Of a stretch of DNA of 64,000 nt, positions 42,451-52,519 are shown piece after piece. The DNA is taken from NCBI RefSeq assembly GCF_028747205.1, contig NZ_CP112880.1:3658001-3722000 (forward strand). Reading direction: 5' to 3'. The stretch's first letter is position 1; the number at the start of each line of letters is the position of its first letter. Source of the DNA: Streptomyces sp. CA-278952 (GTDB lineage: Bacteria; Actinomycetota; Actinomycetes; Streptomycetales; Streptomycetaceae). A model generated the notes under the pieces. The model was not told the origin of the DNA, searched no databases, and saw only the letters and a list, made by a program, of their open reading frames with translations. A program made the translations under genes and the position numbers.

Positions 42451-42990
42451 TCAGCCCAGGTCGAGGTCGGCCACCGAGTAGACGTGGATGTACGGCAGAC
42501 CGGCCTCGGCGATCGCCGGGGCGGCACCGCGCTCGACGATCACGGCGACGGCGACGACCTCGCCGCCCGCCTCGCGCACCGCCTCGACGGCGGTCAGCGG
42601 TGAACCGCCCGTCGTCGAGGTGTCCTCGACGACCAGGCAGCGGCGGCCCTTCACGTCGGTGCCCTCGATCCGGCGCTGCATCCCGTGCGCCTTCTGCGCC
42701 TTGCGGACGACGAACGCGTCCAGGCTCTTACCCCGGGCGGCGGAGGCGTGCAGCATCGAGGTGGCGACCGGGTCGGCGCCCAGGGTCAGCCCGCCGACGC
42801 AGTCGTAGTCCAGCTCGGCGGTGGCGTCGAGCATGACCTGGCCGACCAGCGGCGCGGCCTTGCCGTCCAGCGTGATCCGGCGCAGGTCGATGTACCAGTC
42901 GGCTTCCAGCCCCGAGGAGAGGGTCACCTTGCCGTGCACCACGGCCTTGTCCTTGATCTGCTGGAGCAGGTCAGCGCGTACGTCAGTCAT
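42451..42990 (-). CDS. pyrE: Orotate phosphoribosyltransferase
   Basis: 179 aa from ATG 42990 (GTG 42996 possible). It transfers orotate to PRPP to give OMP in pyrimidine synthesis. CLVVEDTSTTGGSPL is the PRPP-binding loop, VRKAQKAHGMQRRIEG the flexible catalytic loop. There is no Shine-Dalgarno; TACCCT 7 nt before the ATG could be a -10, so a leaderless mRNA is possible. It is isolated from other pyr genes. Confidence 0.95.
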   Translation of the reverse strand: MTDVRADLLQQIKDKAVVHGKVTLSSGLEADWYIDLRRITLDGKAAPLVGQVMLDATAELDYDCVGGLTLGADPVATSMLHASAARGKSLDAFVVRKAQKAHGMQRRIEGTDVKGRRCLVVEDTSTTGGSPLTAVEAVREAGGEVVAVAVIVERGAAPAIAEAGLPYIHVYSVADLDLG

Positions 42991-43038
42991 GTGCACGAGG
43001 GTAAGCGGTACCGCACCGGCCCACCGCCGGGCACCGGC

Positions 43039-43845
43039 TCAGAGCCGCGTCCAGCTCCAGGTCGTCGTGATCTCCAGGGGGTCGATAGGAGTCACCAGCC
43101 GCGGCGCGGTGTTCAGCCCGTTCGGCGGCCCGGACTGCGGCTCGACGCAGACGGCCTCGTCCTGCTCGTCGTAGACGACCACCCACTCGCTGCGGCTCTT
43201 CACCGTCAGCTCCAGCCGCTCCGGCCAGGTGAGCTTCACGTCCACGCCGTCGGGCATGCCGAAGCAGTCGTCCCACGGGCCGGGCAGGGGGTCGATGCGA
43301 CGGCCGGTGGGCAGATGGTCCGCGCCGCGTTCCTCCTGCCAGGCGGCGTCGAAGGAGAGCTCGGCGGCCACGCCGTCGATGGTGCGGTGGAACCAGGGGT
43401 GCCACCCGGCCTGGGCCGGGAAGGAGTCGCGTGACGTCTCGACGGCGAGGCCCAGCGTCAGCGCGTCCCCGGTCAGCTCGAAGGTCTGCGTCACCCGGCC
43501 CCGGTACGGCCAGGGCTCGGCGAGGTCGTAGTAGAACGCGGCCCGCCCCTCCTCCAGGTCGGCGGCCGTGAACGCCGGCTGCCAGGAGGTGTCGCGGCCG
43601 GTGCCGTGGATGGCGTGGGGCGGGGAGTTCAGCGGCAGCCGGTGGAGCTCGTCGCCGTTGCGGAACTCCCCGTTCCCGGTGCGCCCGCACCAGGGCACCA
43701 TCGGGAAGCAGCCGTAGCGCTCGCCCTGGCGGAGCAGCTCGGCGCCCCCGATCCGCAGGCTGCTGATCCGGCAGCCGTGCCCGGGGTCGACGGTCAACTC
43801 GGCTTCGCCGACGGTCAGCCTGACGTTCTCTTCGCTCCTGCTCAC
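43039..43845 (-). CDS. Aldose 1-epimerase family protein
   Basis: 268 aa from GTG 43845. A beta-sandwich mutarotase fold with HAIHGTGRDTSW (catalytic His region), QAGWHPWFHRT (second His) and a late Glu near VCVEPQSGPPNGLN. It belongs to the branch of galactose-mutarotase-like proteins that act on sugars or sugar phosphates. Monocistronic by context; it stands between pyrE and a 32-bp repeat array. Confidence 0.88.
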   Translation of the reverse strand: MSRSEENVRLTVGEAELTVDPGHGCRISSLRIGGAELLRQGERYGCFPMVPWCGRTGNGEFRNGDELHRLPLNSPPHAIHGTGRDTSWQPAFTAADLEEGRAAFYYDLAEPWPYRGRVTQTFELTGDALTLGLAVETSRDSFPAQAGWHPWFHRTIDGVAAELSFDAAWQEERGADHLPTGRRIDPLPGPWDDCFGMPDGVDVKLTWPERLELTVKSRSEWVVVYDEQDEAVCVEPQSGPPNGLNTAPRLVTPIDPLEITTTWSWTRL

Positions 43846-43869
43846 CCGACGACCCTACTGGCCCGCTCC

Positions 43870-43965
43870 GCCTCCGGCGCCCGTCGCCACCGATCACCAT
43901 GGCCTCCGGCGCCCGTCGCCACCGATGACCATGGCCTCCGGCGCCCGTCGCCACCGGTCACCGCT
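43870..43965. repeat. 32-bp tandem repeat, three copies, abutting the SRPBCC stop codon
   Basis: Copies begin at 43870, 43902 and 43934 with few differences; the shared core is GCCTCCGGCGCCCGTCGCCA. The array runs into the stop region of the 278-aa gene, whose own last bases (CCTCCGGCGTCGC) resemble the unit. Confidence 0.88.
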
Positions 43966-44800
43966 ACCTCCGGCGTCGCAGCGCCCGGCTCAGCACCACG
44001 GCGGAGGCGAGCGCGAGGGCGGCGGCGGGGGCGACCCACCGCAGGGTGGTGCTCGCACCGCCGGCCTCCGGGGAGGGCACGGGGGCGTAGCGGCCCCGAG
44101 GGGGCGCGTGGTCGACCTCCTCGGCGCTGCGCCCGATCATGGTGCGGCGGGCGTGTGCGGCCTCGGCGGGCGGTTCGTCCGGAACGGTGAACTCCACGCC
44201 GGCGACGGGGTCGAGCGAGGGCGGCGGCACGGGCGAGTCGAACACGGACCCGGGGTCGTCGTCGCTCTCGTCGCCCTCAAGCCCCTCCGCGGCCACGGCG
44301 TCGTCCACATCGGCGTCCACATCGGCGTCCGTGTCCGCGTCCCCGTCCCCGTCCGCGTCCTCCCGTGCCGCCAGCGACTCAGTCACCAGCTGCTGGGTGA
44401 ACCGGTCCAGGAGCCGGTGGGCGGCCGCGAGCGCCGCGCCCTCCTCCAGCTCGACCAGCCGCCCGTCCCCGTCGGCCGTGCCGCTGTAGGCGATCGTCGT
44501 CCCGCCGTCCGTCGCCGTGAGGCCGATGGTCAGGGCCACTTCGACCGCACCGGTGCCCCGGGCCTCCACGCCCTTCCCGGTGACGGAGAAGCGGTCTCTC
44601 TCCGGGCCGGTGAGCCGCAGCTCGCCCCGGTAGGTGATGGTGTGGCCGCCGGCCCGCAGCTTCAGCCGGCCCGCCAGGGGCGATGCCGACGCGTCGGCGT
44701 CCTGCTGGAGGCCGGGGACGCAGCGGGCGACCCGGGCGGGATCGCCCAGCGTGCGCAGCAGGGTCGGGACGGGAACCGGAACGAACACCTCATGCTCCAT
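43964..44800 (-). CDS. SRPBCC (CoxG-like) protein with acidic linker and C-terminal membrane anchor
   Basis: 278 aa. Residues 1-150 form a CoxG-like START/SRPBCC domain (MEHEVFVPVPVPTLLRTLGDPARVARCVPGLQ...). Then comes a Asp-rich stretch (EDADGDGDADTDADVDADVDD), a linker, and a C-terminal helix (WVAPAAALALASAVVLSRAL) ending in four Arg, i.e. tail-anchored to the membrane with the SRPBCC domain in the cytoplasm. CoxG proteins anchor CO dehydrogenase, but no cox genes are here, so the partner is unknown. Confidence 0.85.
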   Translation of the reverse strand: MEHEVFVPVPVPTLLRTLGDPARVARCVPGLQQDADASASPLAGRLKLRAGGHTITYRGELRLTGPERDRFSVTGKGVEARGTGAVEVALTIGLTATDGGTTIAYSGTADGDGRLVELEEGAALAAAHRLLDRFTQQLVTESLAAREDADGDGDADTDADVDADVDDAVAAEGLEGDESDDDPGSVFDSPVPPPSLDPVAGVEFTVPDEPPAEAAHARRTMIGRSAEEVDHAPPRGRYAPVPSPEAGGASTTLRWVAPAAALALASAVVLSRALRRRR

Positions 44801-44884
44801 GGAGCCCGAGCCTAATCGGCCCCGGCCCGGACGTCAGCGCTTCCGCCCGCCGAAACGCTTCCGTCCGCCGAAAGCCGGGCGCGT

Positions 44885-46483
44885 TCACACGTCCTCCCAG
44901 TACCGGGGATGGATCAGCGTCGACGGAATCAGCCCGGGAAGCCGGGCGTCGTCCGCCGCCCGCGCCCCCTCGCGCAGCTCCCGGCCGCCCAGCGACCGCG
45001 GGACGGGCCCGCCCGGGGCCAGCGCGAGCCGCGGAGCCACGCCCGGTCCGGCGAGGAGGAAGCCCCAGTCCTCCCGCTCCCGGTCCTCGCCGCCGCCCCG
45101 GTCGGGGCTCGCGGCGAGGCCCGTGTACCGGCCGGTGACGCGGTACGGGCGGGTCGCGAGGCCGCCCGCGCGCACCGAGGCCTCCACCGTCCAGAAGGTC
45201 CGCGGCCGGGCGCCCAGCGGCCCGGCGTGCACCACGAGCCGCCCGTCCGGGGCCAGGGACTCGGCGACCAGCCCGTAGAACTCGGCGGAGTACAGCTTCG
45301 TACTGGCGGTGATGCCCGGGTCCGGAAGGTCGGAGATCACCACGTCGTAGCGTCCCCGGTCGGCCCGGAGCCAGGTGAACGCGTCCGCCCCGACCACCGA
45401 GACGCGGGGGTCGCGGAAGGCGTGGTCGTTCAGCTCGGAGAGGGCGGGGTCCGTGCGGGCCAGTCGGGTGACGGCCGGGTCCAGCTCGACGACGGTGACC
45501 GAGCGGACATCCGCGTAACGCAGCATCTCGCGGGCGGCCAGTCCGTCGCCGCCGCCCAGGATGAGCACCCGGGCGCGGGGCCCGTTCATCGCGGGGTGCA
45601 CCAGCGCCTCGTGGTAGCGGTACTCGTCGCGGGCGCTGACCCGCAGCCGGCCGTCCAGATAGAGGTCGAGGGAATCGCGGTCGGCGCCGGTCAGGACCAC
45701 CTCCTGCACCCCGGTCTGCACGGCGACCCGCACCTGGTCCCCGTACACCGCCCGCCGCGCCGCCCGCTCGAAGTCGTCGACCAGCACCGTGGCCGTGGCC
45801 AGCACCGCGATCACCGAGCCGTTGACCATGATGAGGAGCCACCGGGAACGCGTGGTGAGGTCGCGCCGGAACACCCACAGAACCAGCGCGCCGCCCGCCG
45901 CCGCGTTGACCGCGCCGGTGAACAGCGCACCGGTCAACTGCCCCAGCACCGGCAGCAGCAGGAACGGGAACGCGAGCCCGCCGACCAGCGCGCCCACGTA
46001 GTCGGCGGCGAAGAGATCGGCGACGGCACCGCCCGCGTCCTGCCGGTCGACGCGCTGGATCAACGTCATCAGCAGCGGGATCTCCGCGCCGATCAGCACC
46101 CCGATCGCCAGCGAGAACCCGACCAGCGCGTACTGCGAGTCACCGAGCCAGGCGAACGAGGCGTAGAGCACCAGCGCGGAGGAGCCGCCGATCAGCGCGA
46201 GGGCCGCCTCGACCATCCCGAAACCGACGGCGGCACGGCAGCGCAAACGTTTCGCGAGAAGGGAGCCGATGCCCATCGCGAACACCATCACGGAGAGCAC
46301 GACGGAGGCCTGGGTGACCGAATCGCCGATCAAGTAGGAGGCGAGGGCCACCAGTTCGAGCTCGTAGACGAGACCGCAGGCGGCGCAGACGAAGACCGCG
46401 GCCAGCACGAGGAACCGGCCGGTCCTCGGCCGTACGGGAAGCCGCGCCGCGCCCCCTCGCAGCGACATCTGCTGGTCGATCAT
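44885..46483 (-). CDS. Membrane-bound spermidine synthase-like aminopropyltransferase
   Basis: 532 aa. The first ~225 residues contain seven or more hydrophobic segments (starting [30 protein letters not shown]), then a soluble Rossmann domain with [16 protein letters not shown] (SAM-type cofactor loop) and [10 protein letters not shown] near the active site. This fusion is common in actinobacteria as a SpeE-like protein with a membrane part; true polyamine synthesis is not established for these. Confidence 0.87.
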   Translation of the reverse strand: MIDQQMSLRGGAARLPVRPRTGRFLVLAAVFVCAACGLVYELELVALASYLIGDSVTQASVVLSVMVFAMGIGSLLAKRLRCRAAVGFGMVEAALALIGGSSALVLYASFAWLGDSQYALVGFSLAIGVLIGAEIPLLMTLIQRVDRQDAGGAVADLFAADYVGALVGGLAFPFLLLPVLGQLTGALFTGAVNAAAGGALVLWVFRRDLTTRSRWLLIMVNGSVIAVLATATVLVDDFERAARRAVYGDQVRVAVQTGVQEVVLTGADRDSLDLYLDGRLRVSARDEYRYHEALVHPAMNGPRARVLILGGGDGLAAREMLRYADVRSVTVVELDPAVTRLARTDPALSELNDHAFRDPRVSVVGADAFTWLRADRGRYDVVISDLPDPGITASTKLYSAEFYGLVAESLAPDGRLVVHAGPLGARPRTFWTVEASVRAGGLATRPYRVTGRYTGLAASPDRGGGEDREREDWGFLLAGPGVAPRLALAPGGPVPRSLGGRELREGARAADDARLPGLIPSTLIHPRYWEDV

Positions 46484-46546
46484 GATGCGAACGCTACGTC
46501 ACCGCGCCATCGCCACCTGTCACCCACACGGGTGTAAGTACCGCCG

Positions 46547-46637
46547 CCGGTCGGGCCACGGGTGCCGGAGCCCCGTGCCCCTGCCGGTCAGGCCGCGGGC
46601 GCCGGAGCCCCGCGTCCCTGCCGGTCAGGCCGCGGGT
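46547..46637. repeat. 37-bp tandem repeat containing the DUF2617 stop codon
   Basis: Units 46547-46583 and 46584-46620 are followed by a partial third that forms the gene's own end (46621-46637, stop TCA at 46625-46627). The shared block CCGGTCAGGCCGCGGG carries the complement of TGA, so the terminal codons and stop are repeated downstream. Confidence 0.85.
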
Positions 46638-47146
46638 ACGGGAATCCGCACCCCCACCCTGGTCCGGGTCACCACCAACTGCCCCTCCTGCGGGTACGCG
46701 TGCCAGGTGCGCCACCGCACCTGGCCCTCGGTGCGCTGGGCGAGCATCGCGGTGAAGGCGTACGGGCTGCCGGGGAAGGTGCCCGCCAGGCCGTGCGGGT
46801 GGTCGCTCACCAGGGCGAGCAACTCCTGCGCGCGCCCGGCAAACTGTCCCTGCGTCAGGTTCTCGACGCGCGCCGCGAATTCGTACTCCCAGTCCCCGAG
46901 CCGCTTCGCGACGCCGAGGGGCAGGGGGGTGCTGCTGCCGGGCATACAGGCCACGGTCTCGGAGCAGACGCCGCGGTCCTCCTGGAGGAGGACCTGGTGG
47001 GAGGCGCCGAGCAGCCTCAACTGGAGTTCGGCGCCGCCGAGCTGGAGATCGAGGACCGCCAGGGCGGGCAGCGGCTCCCGCCCCAGCATCCAGGCCAGGT
47101 CGGCGGCGCGGGTATCGGTATAGGCCGTCTGGAGGGTGGTGAGCAT
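46625..47146 (-). CDS. DUF2617 protein
   Basis: 173 aa from ATG 47146. It starts MLTTLQTAYTDTRAADLAWMLG, and ends WRTWHAYPQEGQLVVTRTRV, the DUF2617 pattern. A soluble, beta-rich protein of unknown role. A Cys/Gly-tailed small protein is encoded upstream on the same strand, separated by 319 bp including an intrinsic terminator. Confidence 0.85.
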   Translation of the reverse strand: MLTTLQTAYTDTRAADLAWMLGREPLPALAVLDLQLGGAELQLRLLGASHQVLLQEDRGVCSETVACMPGSSTPLPLGVAKRLGDWEYEFAARVENLTQGQFAGRAQELLALVSDHPHGLAGTFPGSPYAFTAMLAQRTEGQVRWRTWHAYPQEGQLVVTRTRVGVRIPVPAA

Positions 47147-47390
47147 GGGTGGGCTCCGCAAACACACATGGACGCATGGACAGCAGGACGCCCCGAGTTG
47201 CCGCACGTGGGAGGTGGGGAGCGCCCGATCTGGTCCGACTGGGGTCCGAGGGCTGATTGTTCTCTTCCACGAGGGAATCACGAAGTACGCCCACTCACAG
47301 CGTTTTCGCCCAACTTGCCGTGGTTTCCATCCCACCGGGGGCCCACCGGTTCACTTGTTCAACCAAAAACGTCCGCGTCGCTCAACAAAA
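47147..47390. other. Intergenic region upstream of DUF2617, no gene
   Basis: About 240 bp with lower GC than neighbours, containing TTGTTCAACCAAAAACG and the promoter of the DUF2617 gene. ORFs crossing it have shadow composition. No RNA gene recognised. Confidence 0.45.
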
Positions 47391-47424
47391 GAGCGTCCGG
47401 AGGGAGTTCACCCTCCGGACGCTC
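47391..47424 (-). terminator. Rho-independent terminator
   Basis: A 14-bp perfect stem (47391-47404 with 47411-47424) and a 6-nt loop, followed on the minus strand by TTTTG. It is one of the few classical T-tract terminators in the window and ends the Cys/Gly-tailed gene. Confidence 0.88.
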
Positions 47425-47465
47425 GGCGGCACGTCACTTTCGGTGACGGTGCGCCGGCGGCCCGG

Positions 47466-47732
47466 TCAGCTGCCGCCCCCGCCGCAGCCGCCCCCGCCGC
47501 CCCCGCACGACGAGCCGCCGCCGCAGGAGTGCCCGCCGGAACCGTCGCCGCCGGAGTCACCCCCCGACCACCAGCCGCCGGAGCCGCCCCCGCCGTCGGC
47601 GGAGGCTCCGCTCGCGGAGCGCCGGCGCCCGGCGCGCGGCTTGGCCGGTCCGCGTCCGCCGGTGACCCGCAGACCGGCCAGCAGTGCTCCGATGACGACT
47701 ACGGCGACCAGCACCGCGGTGAAGACGCTCAT
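47466..47732 (-). CDS. Small membrane-anchored protein with Cys/Gly-rich tail
   Basis: 88 aa from ATG 47732. One N-terminal membrane segment (SVFTAVLVAVVVIGALLAGLRV), a basic stretch, then a tail of Gly, Ser, Trp and three Cys (HSCGGGSSCGGGGGGCGGGG). Similar tails end the TIGR04222-type membrane proteins of actinobacteria, but the rest of that domain is absent. A strong T-tract terminator follows at once, which supports a real transcribed gene. Function unknown. Confidence 0.65.
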   Translation of the reverse strand: MSVFTAVLVAVVVIGALLAGLRVTGGRGPAKPRAGRRRSASGASADGGGGSGGWWSGGDSGGDGSGGHSCGGGSSCGGGGGGCGGGGS

Positions 47733-47860
47733 GCTCCCCACCCGCCTTTCCTTCCCCCGAAGCGAGGTCCCCCGTCGCTTCCCCGTTGTTGTGACAGGGG
47801 GATTCCCCGGCCCGCCCCGCGCCAAAGCGGACTTGAGCAACTCCAGAGCTTCGGCCCAGG

Positions 47861-49066
47861 ATGGCGCCCATGACACAGGGACGAGCGACCCAGGGAACCC
47901 CGGCAGAAGGGCGGCCACTGCTCAACCGCCGCCTCGCCGCGTTCGGCACGACGATCTTCGCGGAGATGTCCGCGCTGGCGGTGCGGACCGGCTCCATCAA
48001 CCTCGGCCAAGGCTTCCCCGACACCGACGGCCCCGAGGAGATCCGGGAGGCGGCGGTCCGGGCGCTGCGCGCCGGGCACGGCAACCAGTACCCGCCGGGC
48101 CCCGGCGTCCCGGAGCTGCGCGCCGCCGTCGCCGCCCACCAGGAACGCTTCTACGGCCTGACCTGGTCCCCGGAGACGGAGGTCCTGGTGACGACCGGCG
48201 CCACCGAGGCGATCGCCGCCTCGCTGCTCGCCCTCCTCGAACCGGGCGACGAGGTCATCGCCTTTGAGCCGTACTACGACTCGTACGCCGCCTGCATCGC
48301 CATGGCGGGCGCGAAGCGCGTACCGCTCACCCTGCGCGCCCCGGACTTCCGCCCGGACCTCGGCGAACTGCGCACCCTGATCACCCCGCGCACCCGCCTG
48401 CTGCTCCTGAACACCCCGCACAACCCGACCGGCACGGTGCTCACCCCCGACGAGCTGGCCGGGATCGCGGCCCTCGCGGTGGAGCACGATCTGCTGGTGG
48501 TCACCGACGAGGTGTACGAGCACCTGGTCTTCGCGGGGGCGCACCACCCGATCGCCGCGCTCCCCGGGATGCGCGGGCGCACTGTGTCGATCTCCTCCTC
48601 GGGCAAGACGTTCTCGTACACCGGGTGGAAGATCGGCTGGGTCACCGGGGACGCGCCGCTGGTGGCCGCCGTGCGCGCGGCGAAGCAGTATCTGACCTTC
48701 GTCAGCGGGGGCCCGTTCCAGTACGCGATCGCCGAGGCGCTCGCCCTGCCCGACGCCTTCTTCACCGACTTCCGGGAGTCCATGCGCCGCAAGCGGGACC
48801 TGCTGGCGAAGGGGCTGCGCGCCGCGGGCTTCCGGGTCTACGAGCCGGAGGGGACGTACTTCATCACCACCGACATCTCCCCGTTCGGCGACGAGGACGC
48901 GGGCGCCTTCTGCCGCGCGCTCCCGGAGCGCTGCGGGGTGGCGGCCGTGCCGGTCTCGGTCTTCTACGACGATCCGGAGGCCGGCCGCAGCCAGGTCCGC
49001 TTCACCTTCTGCAAGAAGGACGAGGTCCTGGAAGAGGCGGTGGAGCGCCTGGCCCGGCTGGGCTGA
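47861..49066 (+). CDS. Class I/II aminotransferase, DapC-like
   Basis: 401 aa from ATG 47861 (ATG 47870 also possible). Fold type I PLP enzyme: NLGQGFPDTDGPEEI, NQYPPGPGVPELRAAVAAHQ, NTPHNPTGTVLTPDEL, PLP Lys in SISSSGKTFSYTGWKIGW. This subgroup contains N-succinyldiaminopimelate aminotransferases and kynurenine/glutamine transaminases; lysine synthesis is the likely role but kynurenine transamination is possible given the kyn genes 10 kb away. Strong hairpin follows. Confidence 0.88.
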   Translation: MAPMTQGRATQGTPAEGRPLLNRRLAAFGTTIFAEMSALAVRTGSINLGQGFPDTDGPEEIREAAVRALRAGHGNQYPPGPGVPELRAAVAAHQERFYGLTWSPETEVLVTTGATEAIAASLLALLEPGDEVIAFEPYYDSYAACIAMAGAKRVPLTLRAPDFRPDLGELRTLITPRTRLLLLNTPHNPTGTVLTPDELAGIAALAVEHDLLVVTDEVYEHLVFAGAHHPIAALPGMRGRTVSISSSGKTFSYTGWKIGWVTGDAPLVAAVRAAKQYLTFVSGGPFQYAIAEALALPDAFFTDFRESMRRKRDLLAKGLRAAGFRVYEPEGTYFITTDISPFGDEDAGAFCRALPERCGVAAVPVSVFYDDPEAGRSQVRFTFCKKDEVLEEAVERLARLG

Positions 49067-49075
49067 ACACGGAGA

Positions 49076-49114
49076 CGGCCCGGGCGGCGGTCATGGTGAC
49101 CGCCGCCCGGGCCG
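49076..49114. terminator. Bidirectional hairpin terminator
   Basis: An 18-bp stem (49076-49093 with 49097-49114) and a 3-nt loop lie between the convergent DapC-like and YbjN genes. Confidence 0.8.
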
Positions 49115-49132
49115 CTGCCGTGGGCCGTGGGT

Positions 49133-49678
49133 TCAGGCGCCCGCGGGCTCCTCGCCCTCCGTCTTGTCCTCGGCGGACTCGATGCCGAGGCGCTCGACGA
49201 GCCACTTGTCGAACTCGATCGAGGCGCGGACCCAGCTCACCGTCGAGGAGACGAAGTGCTCCAGGCTGACGCCGGTGCCGATGAGCATCTGCGCCTCACC
49301 GATCAGCCGGACGGAACCCGCCTCGCCCTCCTCGCCCTCGTGGGCGTGGGTGTAGACCTTGGGCCACAGGGTGCGGCGGTTCCAGTCGTCGATGGCGTCC
49401 AGCAGGACGGGACGCTGGTCGACGTCGTGGGGGCGGTCGTAGAACGTGCGGACCGAGAAGACCTGCTGCTCGTCCTCGCCCCGGAACATGAAGTACGTCC
49501 GGAACTCTTCCCACGGCGCCGCGAGGTCGCCCTCGTCATCGACGACGTACTTCAGCTCCATCTGGTCGAGGAGCTGCTTGACGAGGTCCTGGTCAGGGAC
49601 GACGGGGCCCTCCGGTCCTGCCGCCTGCGGTTCGGGCTGGCCCCCGAAATTAGGAATCGAGGACGGATCGATGCTCAC
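49133..49678 (-). CDS. YbjN-domain protein
   Basis: 181 aa from GTG 49678 (VSIDPSSIPNFGG), with AAGGGAAA upstream. YbjN folds like type III secretion chaperones: DQDLVKQLLDQMELKYVVDDEGDLAAPWEEFRTYFMF, then a helical second half. In other bacteria YbjN relatives act in stress tolerance. It precedes clpB's end by 113 bp and is read in the same direction, but a separate unit is likely. Confidence 0.85.
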   Translation of the reverse strand: MSIDPSSIPNFGGQPEPQAAGPEGPVVPDQDLVKQLLDQMELKYVVDDEGDLAAPWEEFRTYFMFRGEDEQQVFSVRTFYDRPHDVDQRPVLLDAIDDWNRRTLWPKVYTHAHEGEEGEAGSVRLIGEAQMLIGTGVSLEHFVSSTVSWVRASIEFDKWLVERLGIESAEDKTEGEEPAGA

Positions 49679-49791
49679 CGTTATTTCCCTTCGTGACGAG
49701 TACGGCCATCCTCTCCCATGGCGGGCGGGGCATGGCAAGCCCGGGCGGCCCCGATCCGCCACAAGCTGACAGACAGCGCGTGGGGAGGCCG

Positions 49792-52377
49792 CTACGCGGC
49801 GGGGCCGACGATCAGCCCGTCCTCGGTCCGCTCCACCCGTACGGTGTCACCGTCGCGGACCTCGCCGGACAGGATCTCCTTGGCGAGCCGGTCGCCGATC
49901 GCGCTCTGGATGAGCCGGCGCAGCGGCCGTGCCCCGTACGCCGGATCGTTGCCCTCCTCGGCGAGCCAGGCCAGCGCCTCCGGCGAGACCTCCAGGGTGA
50001 GCCTGCGGTCGGCGAGGCGCTTCGCCAGCCGGTCGATCTGGAGCCCGGCGATGTGCGTGAGCTCGTCGCCGGACAGGGCGGAGAAGACCACCAGGTCGTC
50101 GAGCCGGTTGATGAACTCCGGCTTGAAGGAGGCCCGCACCACCTCCAGCACCTGCTCCTTCTTGACCTCGGGCTTGACCAGGGGGTCCATCAGGAACTGG
50201 GAGCCGAGGTTGGAGGTGAGGACGAGGATGGTGTTGCGGAAGTCGACCGTACGGCCCTGGCCGTCGGTGAGCCGGCCGTCGTCGAGGACCTGGAGCAGGA
50301 CGTCGAAGACCTCGGGGTGGGCCTTCTCGACCTCGTCCAGCAGCACGACGCTGTACGGGCGGCGGCGGACGGCCTCGGTGAGCTGGCCGCCCTCCTCGTA
50401 GCCGACGTAGCCGGGCGGGGCGCCGACGAGGCGGGCGACGCTGTGCTTCTCGCCGTACTCGCTCATGTCGATGCGGATCATGGCCCGCTCGTCGTCGAAC
50501 AGGAAGTCCGCGAGCGCCTTGGCCAGCTCGGTCTTACCGACGCCGGTGGGGCCGAGGAAGAGGAACGACCCGGTGGGCCGGTCGGGATCCGCGATCCCGG
50601 CCCTCGTGCGGCGTACGGCGTCGGAGACGGCCTGCACGGCCTCGCTCTGCCCGATCAGCCGCTTGCCCAGCTCGGACTCCATCCGCAGCAGCTTCTGGGT
50701 CTCGCCCTCCAGCAGCCGCCCGGCCGGGATGCCGGTCCAGGCGCCGACGACGTCCGCGATGTCGTCCGGGCCGACCTCCTCCTTGACCATGGTGTCCTTG
50801 GAGGCCTCCTGCTCCGCCTCGGCGGCCTCCTCCAACTCCCGCTCCAGGCCCGGGATCTCCCCGTACAGCAGCTTGGAGGCGGCGTCGAAGTCGCCGTCAC
50901 GCTGGGCGCGTTCGGCCTGGCCCCGCAGCTCGTCGAGGCGCTCCTTCAGCTCACCGACCCGGTTGAGGCCCTGCTTCTCCTTCTCCCAGCGGGCGTTGAG
51001 GCCGCGCAGCTCCTCCTCCTTGTCGGCGAGGTCGCGGCGCAGCTTCTCCAGGCGCTGCTTGGAGGCGGGGTCGGACTCGTTCTTGAGTGCCAGCTCCTCC
51101 ATGCGCAACCGGTCGACGGAGCGCTGGAGTTCGTCGATCTCCAGCGGCGAGGAGTCGATCTCCATACGGAGCCGGGAGGCCGCCTCGTCGACGAGGTCGA
51201 TGGCCTTGTCGGGGAGGAAGCGGGAGGTGATGTAACGGTCGGAGAGGGTGGCGGCGGCCACCAGCGCCGAGTCCGCGATCTGCACCTTGTGGTGGGCCTC
51301 GTAACGGCCCTTGAGCCCGCGCAGGATCGCGATGGTGTCCTCGACGGAGGGCTCGGCGACCAGCACCTGCTGGAAGCGCCGCTCCAGGGCGGGGTCCTTC
51401 TCGATGCGCTCGCGGTACTCGTCGAGCGTCGTCGCGCCGACCATGCGCAGCTCGCCGCGGGCCAGCATCGGCTTGAGCATGTTGCCCGCGTCCATGGCGG
51501 AGTCGCCGCCGGCGCCCGCGCCGACGACCGTGTGCAGCTCGTCGATGAACGTGATGATCCGGCCGTCGCTCTCCTTGATCTCGGAGAGGACGGTCTTCAG
51601 GCGCTCCTCGAACTCGCCGCGGTACTTCGCGCCGGCGACCATCGCGCCGAGGTCCAGCGAGACGAGCCGCTTGTTCTTCAGGCTCTCGGGAACGTCGCCC
51701 TTGACGATGCGCTGGGCGAGACCTTCGACGACGGCGGTCTTGCCGACGCCGGGCTCACCGATGAGCACGGGATTGTTCTTCGTCCGGCGGGACAGCACCT
51801 GCACGACGCGGCGGATCTCCTGGTCGCGGCCGATGACCGGGTCCAGCTTGCCCTCGCGCGCGGCGGCCGTGAAGTCGGTGCCGAACTTCTCCAGGGCCTT
51901 GTACTGGCCCTCCGGGTCGGGTGTGGTCACCCGGCGCCCTCCCCTGCTCGTTTCGAAAGCGGCCAGCAGCTTCTTCGCACTGGCGCCCTGCCCGTCGAGG
52001 ATCTCACCGGCACGGCCGCCCTTGGCCGCGATGCCGATCAGCAGGTGCTCGGTGGAGATGTAGTCGTCGCCCAGCTCCCGCGCCCGCTGGGCGGCGTCCT
52101 GGATGACGGCCAGCAGCTCGCGGTTGGGCGCCGGCGGGGCGACGGTGGAGCCGGTGACGCTGGGCAGGCCCCCGAGCAGCCGCTCGGTCCCGCCCCGCAC
52201 CGCGGCCTGGTCGGCCTCGACGGCGGCGAGCAGGTCAATGACGTTCTCGTTGTCCTCACCCTCCAGCAGCGCGAGGAGCAGGTGCCCCGGGGTCAGATCG
52301 GCGTGCCCGTCCTTCACGGCCCTGCTGGTGGCCGCGTTGATGGCGTCCCGGCTCTTGTTGGTCAGCTCGGCGTCCAC
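49792..52377 (-). CDS. clpB: ClpB disaggregase
   Basis: 861 aa from GTG 52377, with GAGGAGGAG upstream. N domain to about 145, NBD1 with Walker [10 protein letters not shown] (~205), coiled-coil middle domain ~400-525, NBD2 with Walker [11 protein letters not shown] (~605) and C-terminal arginine-finger region. It extracts and refolds aggregated proteins with DnaK-DnaJ-GrpE, encoded 6 kb away. A HAIR element lies in the promoter, so it is part of the HspR regulon. Confidence 0.97.
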   Translation of the reverse strand: MDAELTNKSRDAINAATSRAVKDGHADLTPGHLLLALLEGEDNENVIDLLAAVEADQAAVRGGTERLLGGLPSVTGSTVAPPAPNRELLAVIQDAAQRARELGDDYISTEHLLIGIAAKGGRAGEILDGQGASAKKLLAAFETSRGGRRVTTPDPEGQYKALEKFGTDFTAAAREGKLDPVIGRDQEIRRVVQVLSRRTKNNPVLIGEPGVGKTAVVEGLAQRIVKGDVPESLKNKRLVSLDLGAMVAGAKYRGEFEERLKTVLSEIKESDGRIITFIDELHTVVGAGAGGDSAMDAGNMLKPMLARGELRMVGATTLDEYRERIEKDPALERRFQQVLVAEPSVEDTIAILRGLKGRYEAHHKVQIADSALVAAATLSDRYITSRFLPDKAIDLVDEAASRLRMEIDSSPLEIDELQRSVDRLRMEELALKNESDPASKQRLEKLRRDLADKEEELRGLNARWEKEKQGLNRVGELKERLDELRGQAERAQRDGDFDAASKLLYGEIPGLERELEEAAEAEQEASKDTMVKEEVGPDDIADVVGAWTGIPAGRLLEGETQKLLRMESELGKRLIGQSEAVQAVSDAVRRTRAGIADPDRPTGSFLFLGPTGVGKTELAKALADFLFDDERAMIRIDMSEYGEKHSVARLVGAPPGYVGYEEGGQLTEAVRRRPYSVVLLDEVEKAHPEVFDVLLQVLDDGRLTDGQGRTVDFRNTILVLTSNLGSQFLMDPLVKPEVKKEQVLEVVRASFKPEFINRLDDLVVFSALSGDELTHIAGLQIDRLAKRLADRRLTLEVSPEALAWLAEEGNDPAYGARPLRRLIQSAIGDRLAKEILSGEVRDGDTVRVERTEDGLIVGPAA

Positions 52378-52444
52378 GTGTGGTTACTCCTCCTCGCAGC
52401 TGGTGGGTCGTACGTGCTTCGTTGACTCAATTAACGTACACAAA

Positions 52445-52465
52445 GTTGAGTCTATTCCACTCAAG
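52445..52465. promoter_or_regulatory. HAIR element (HspR operator) of clpB
   Basis: TTGAGT-N7-ACTCAAG with the first base G instead of C; about 70 bp upstream of the clpB start. The consensus is CTTGAGT-N7-ACTCAAG. A further half site TTGAGTC lies at about 52423-52430 on the minus strand. Confidence 0.85.
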
Positions 52466-52519
52466 GCGTTGTGCGCACGCGCTGCGGGCACGCGGGGACC
52501 GGCCTCGTACGCTGCCCCC

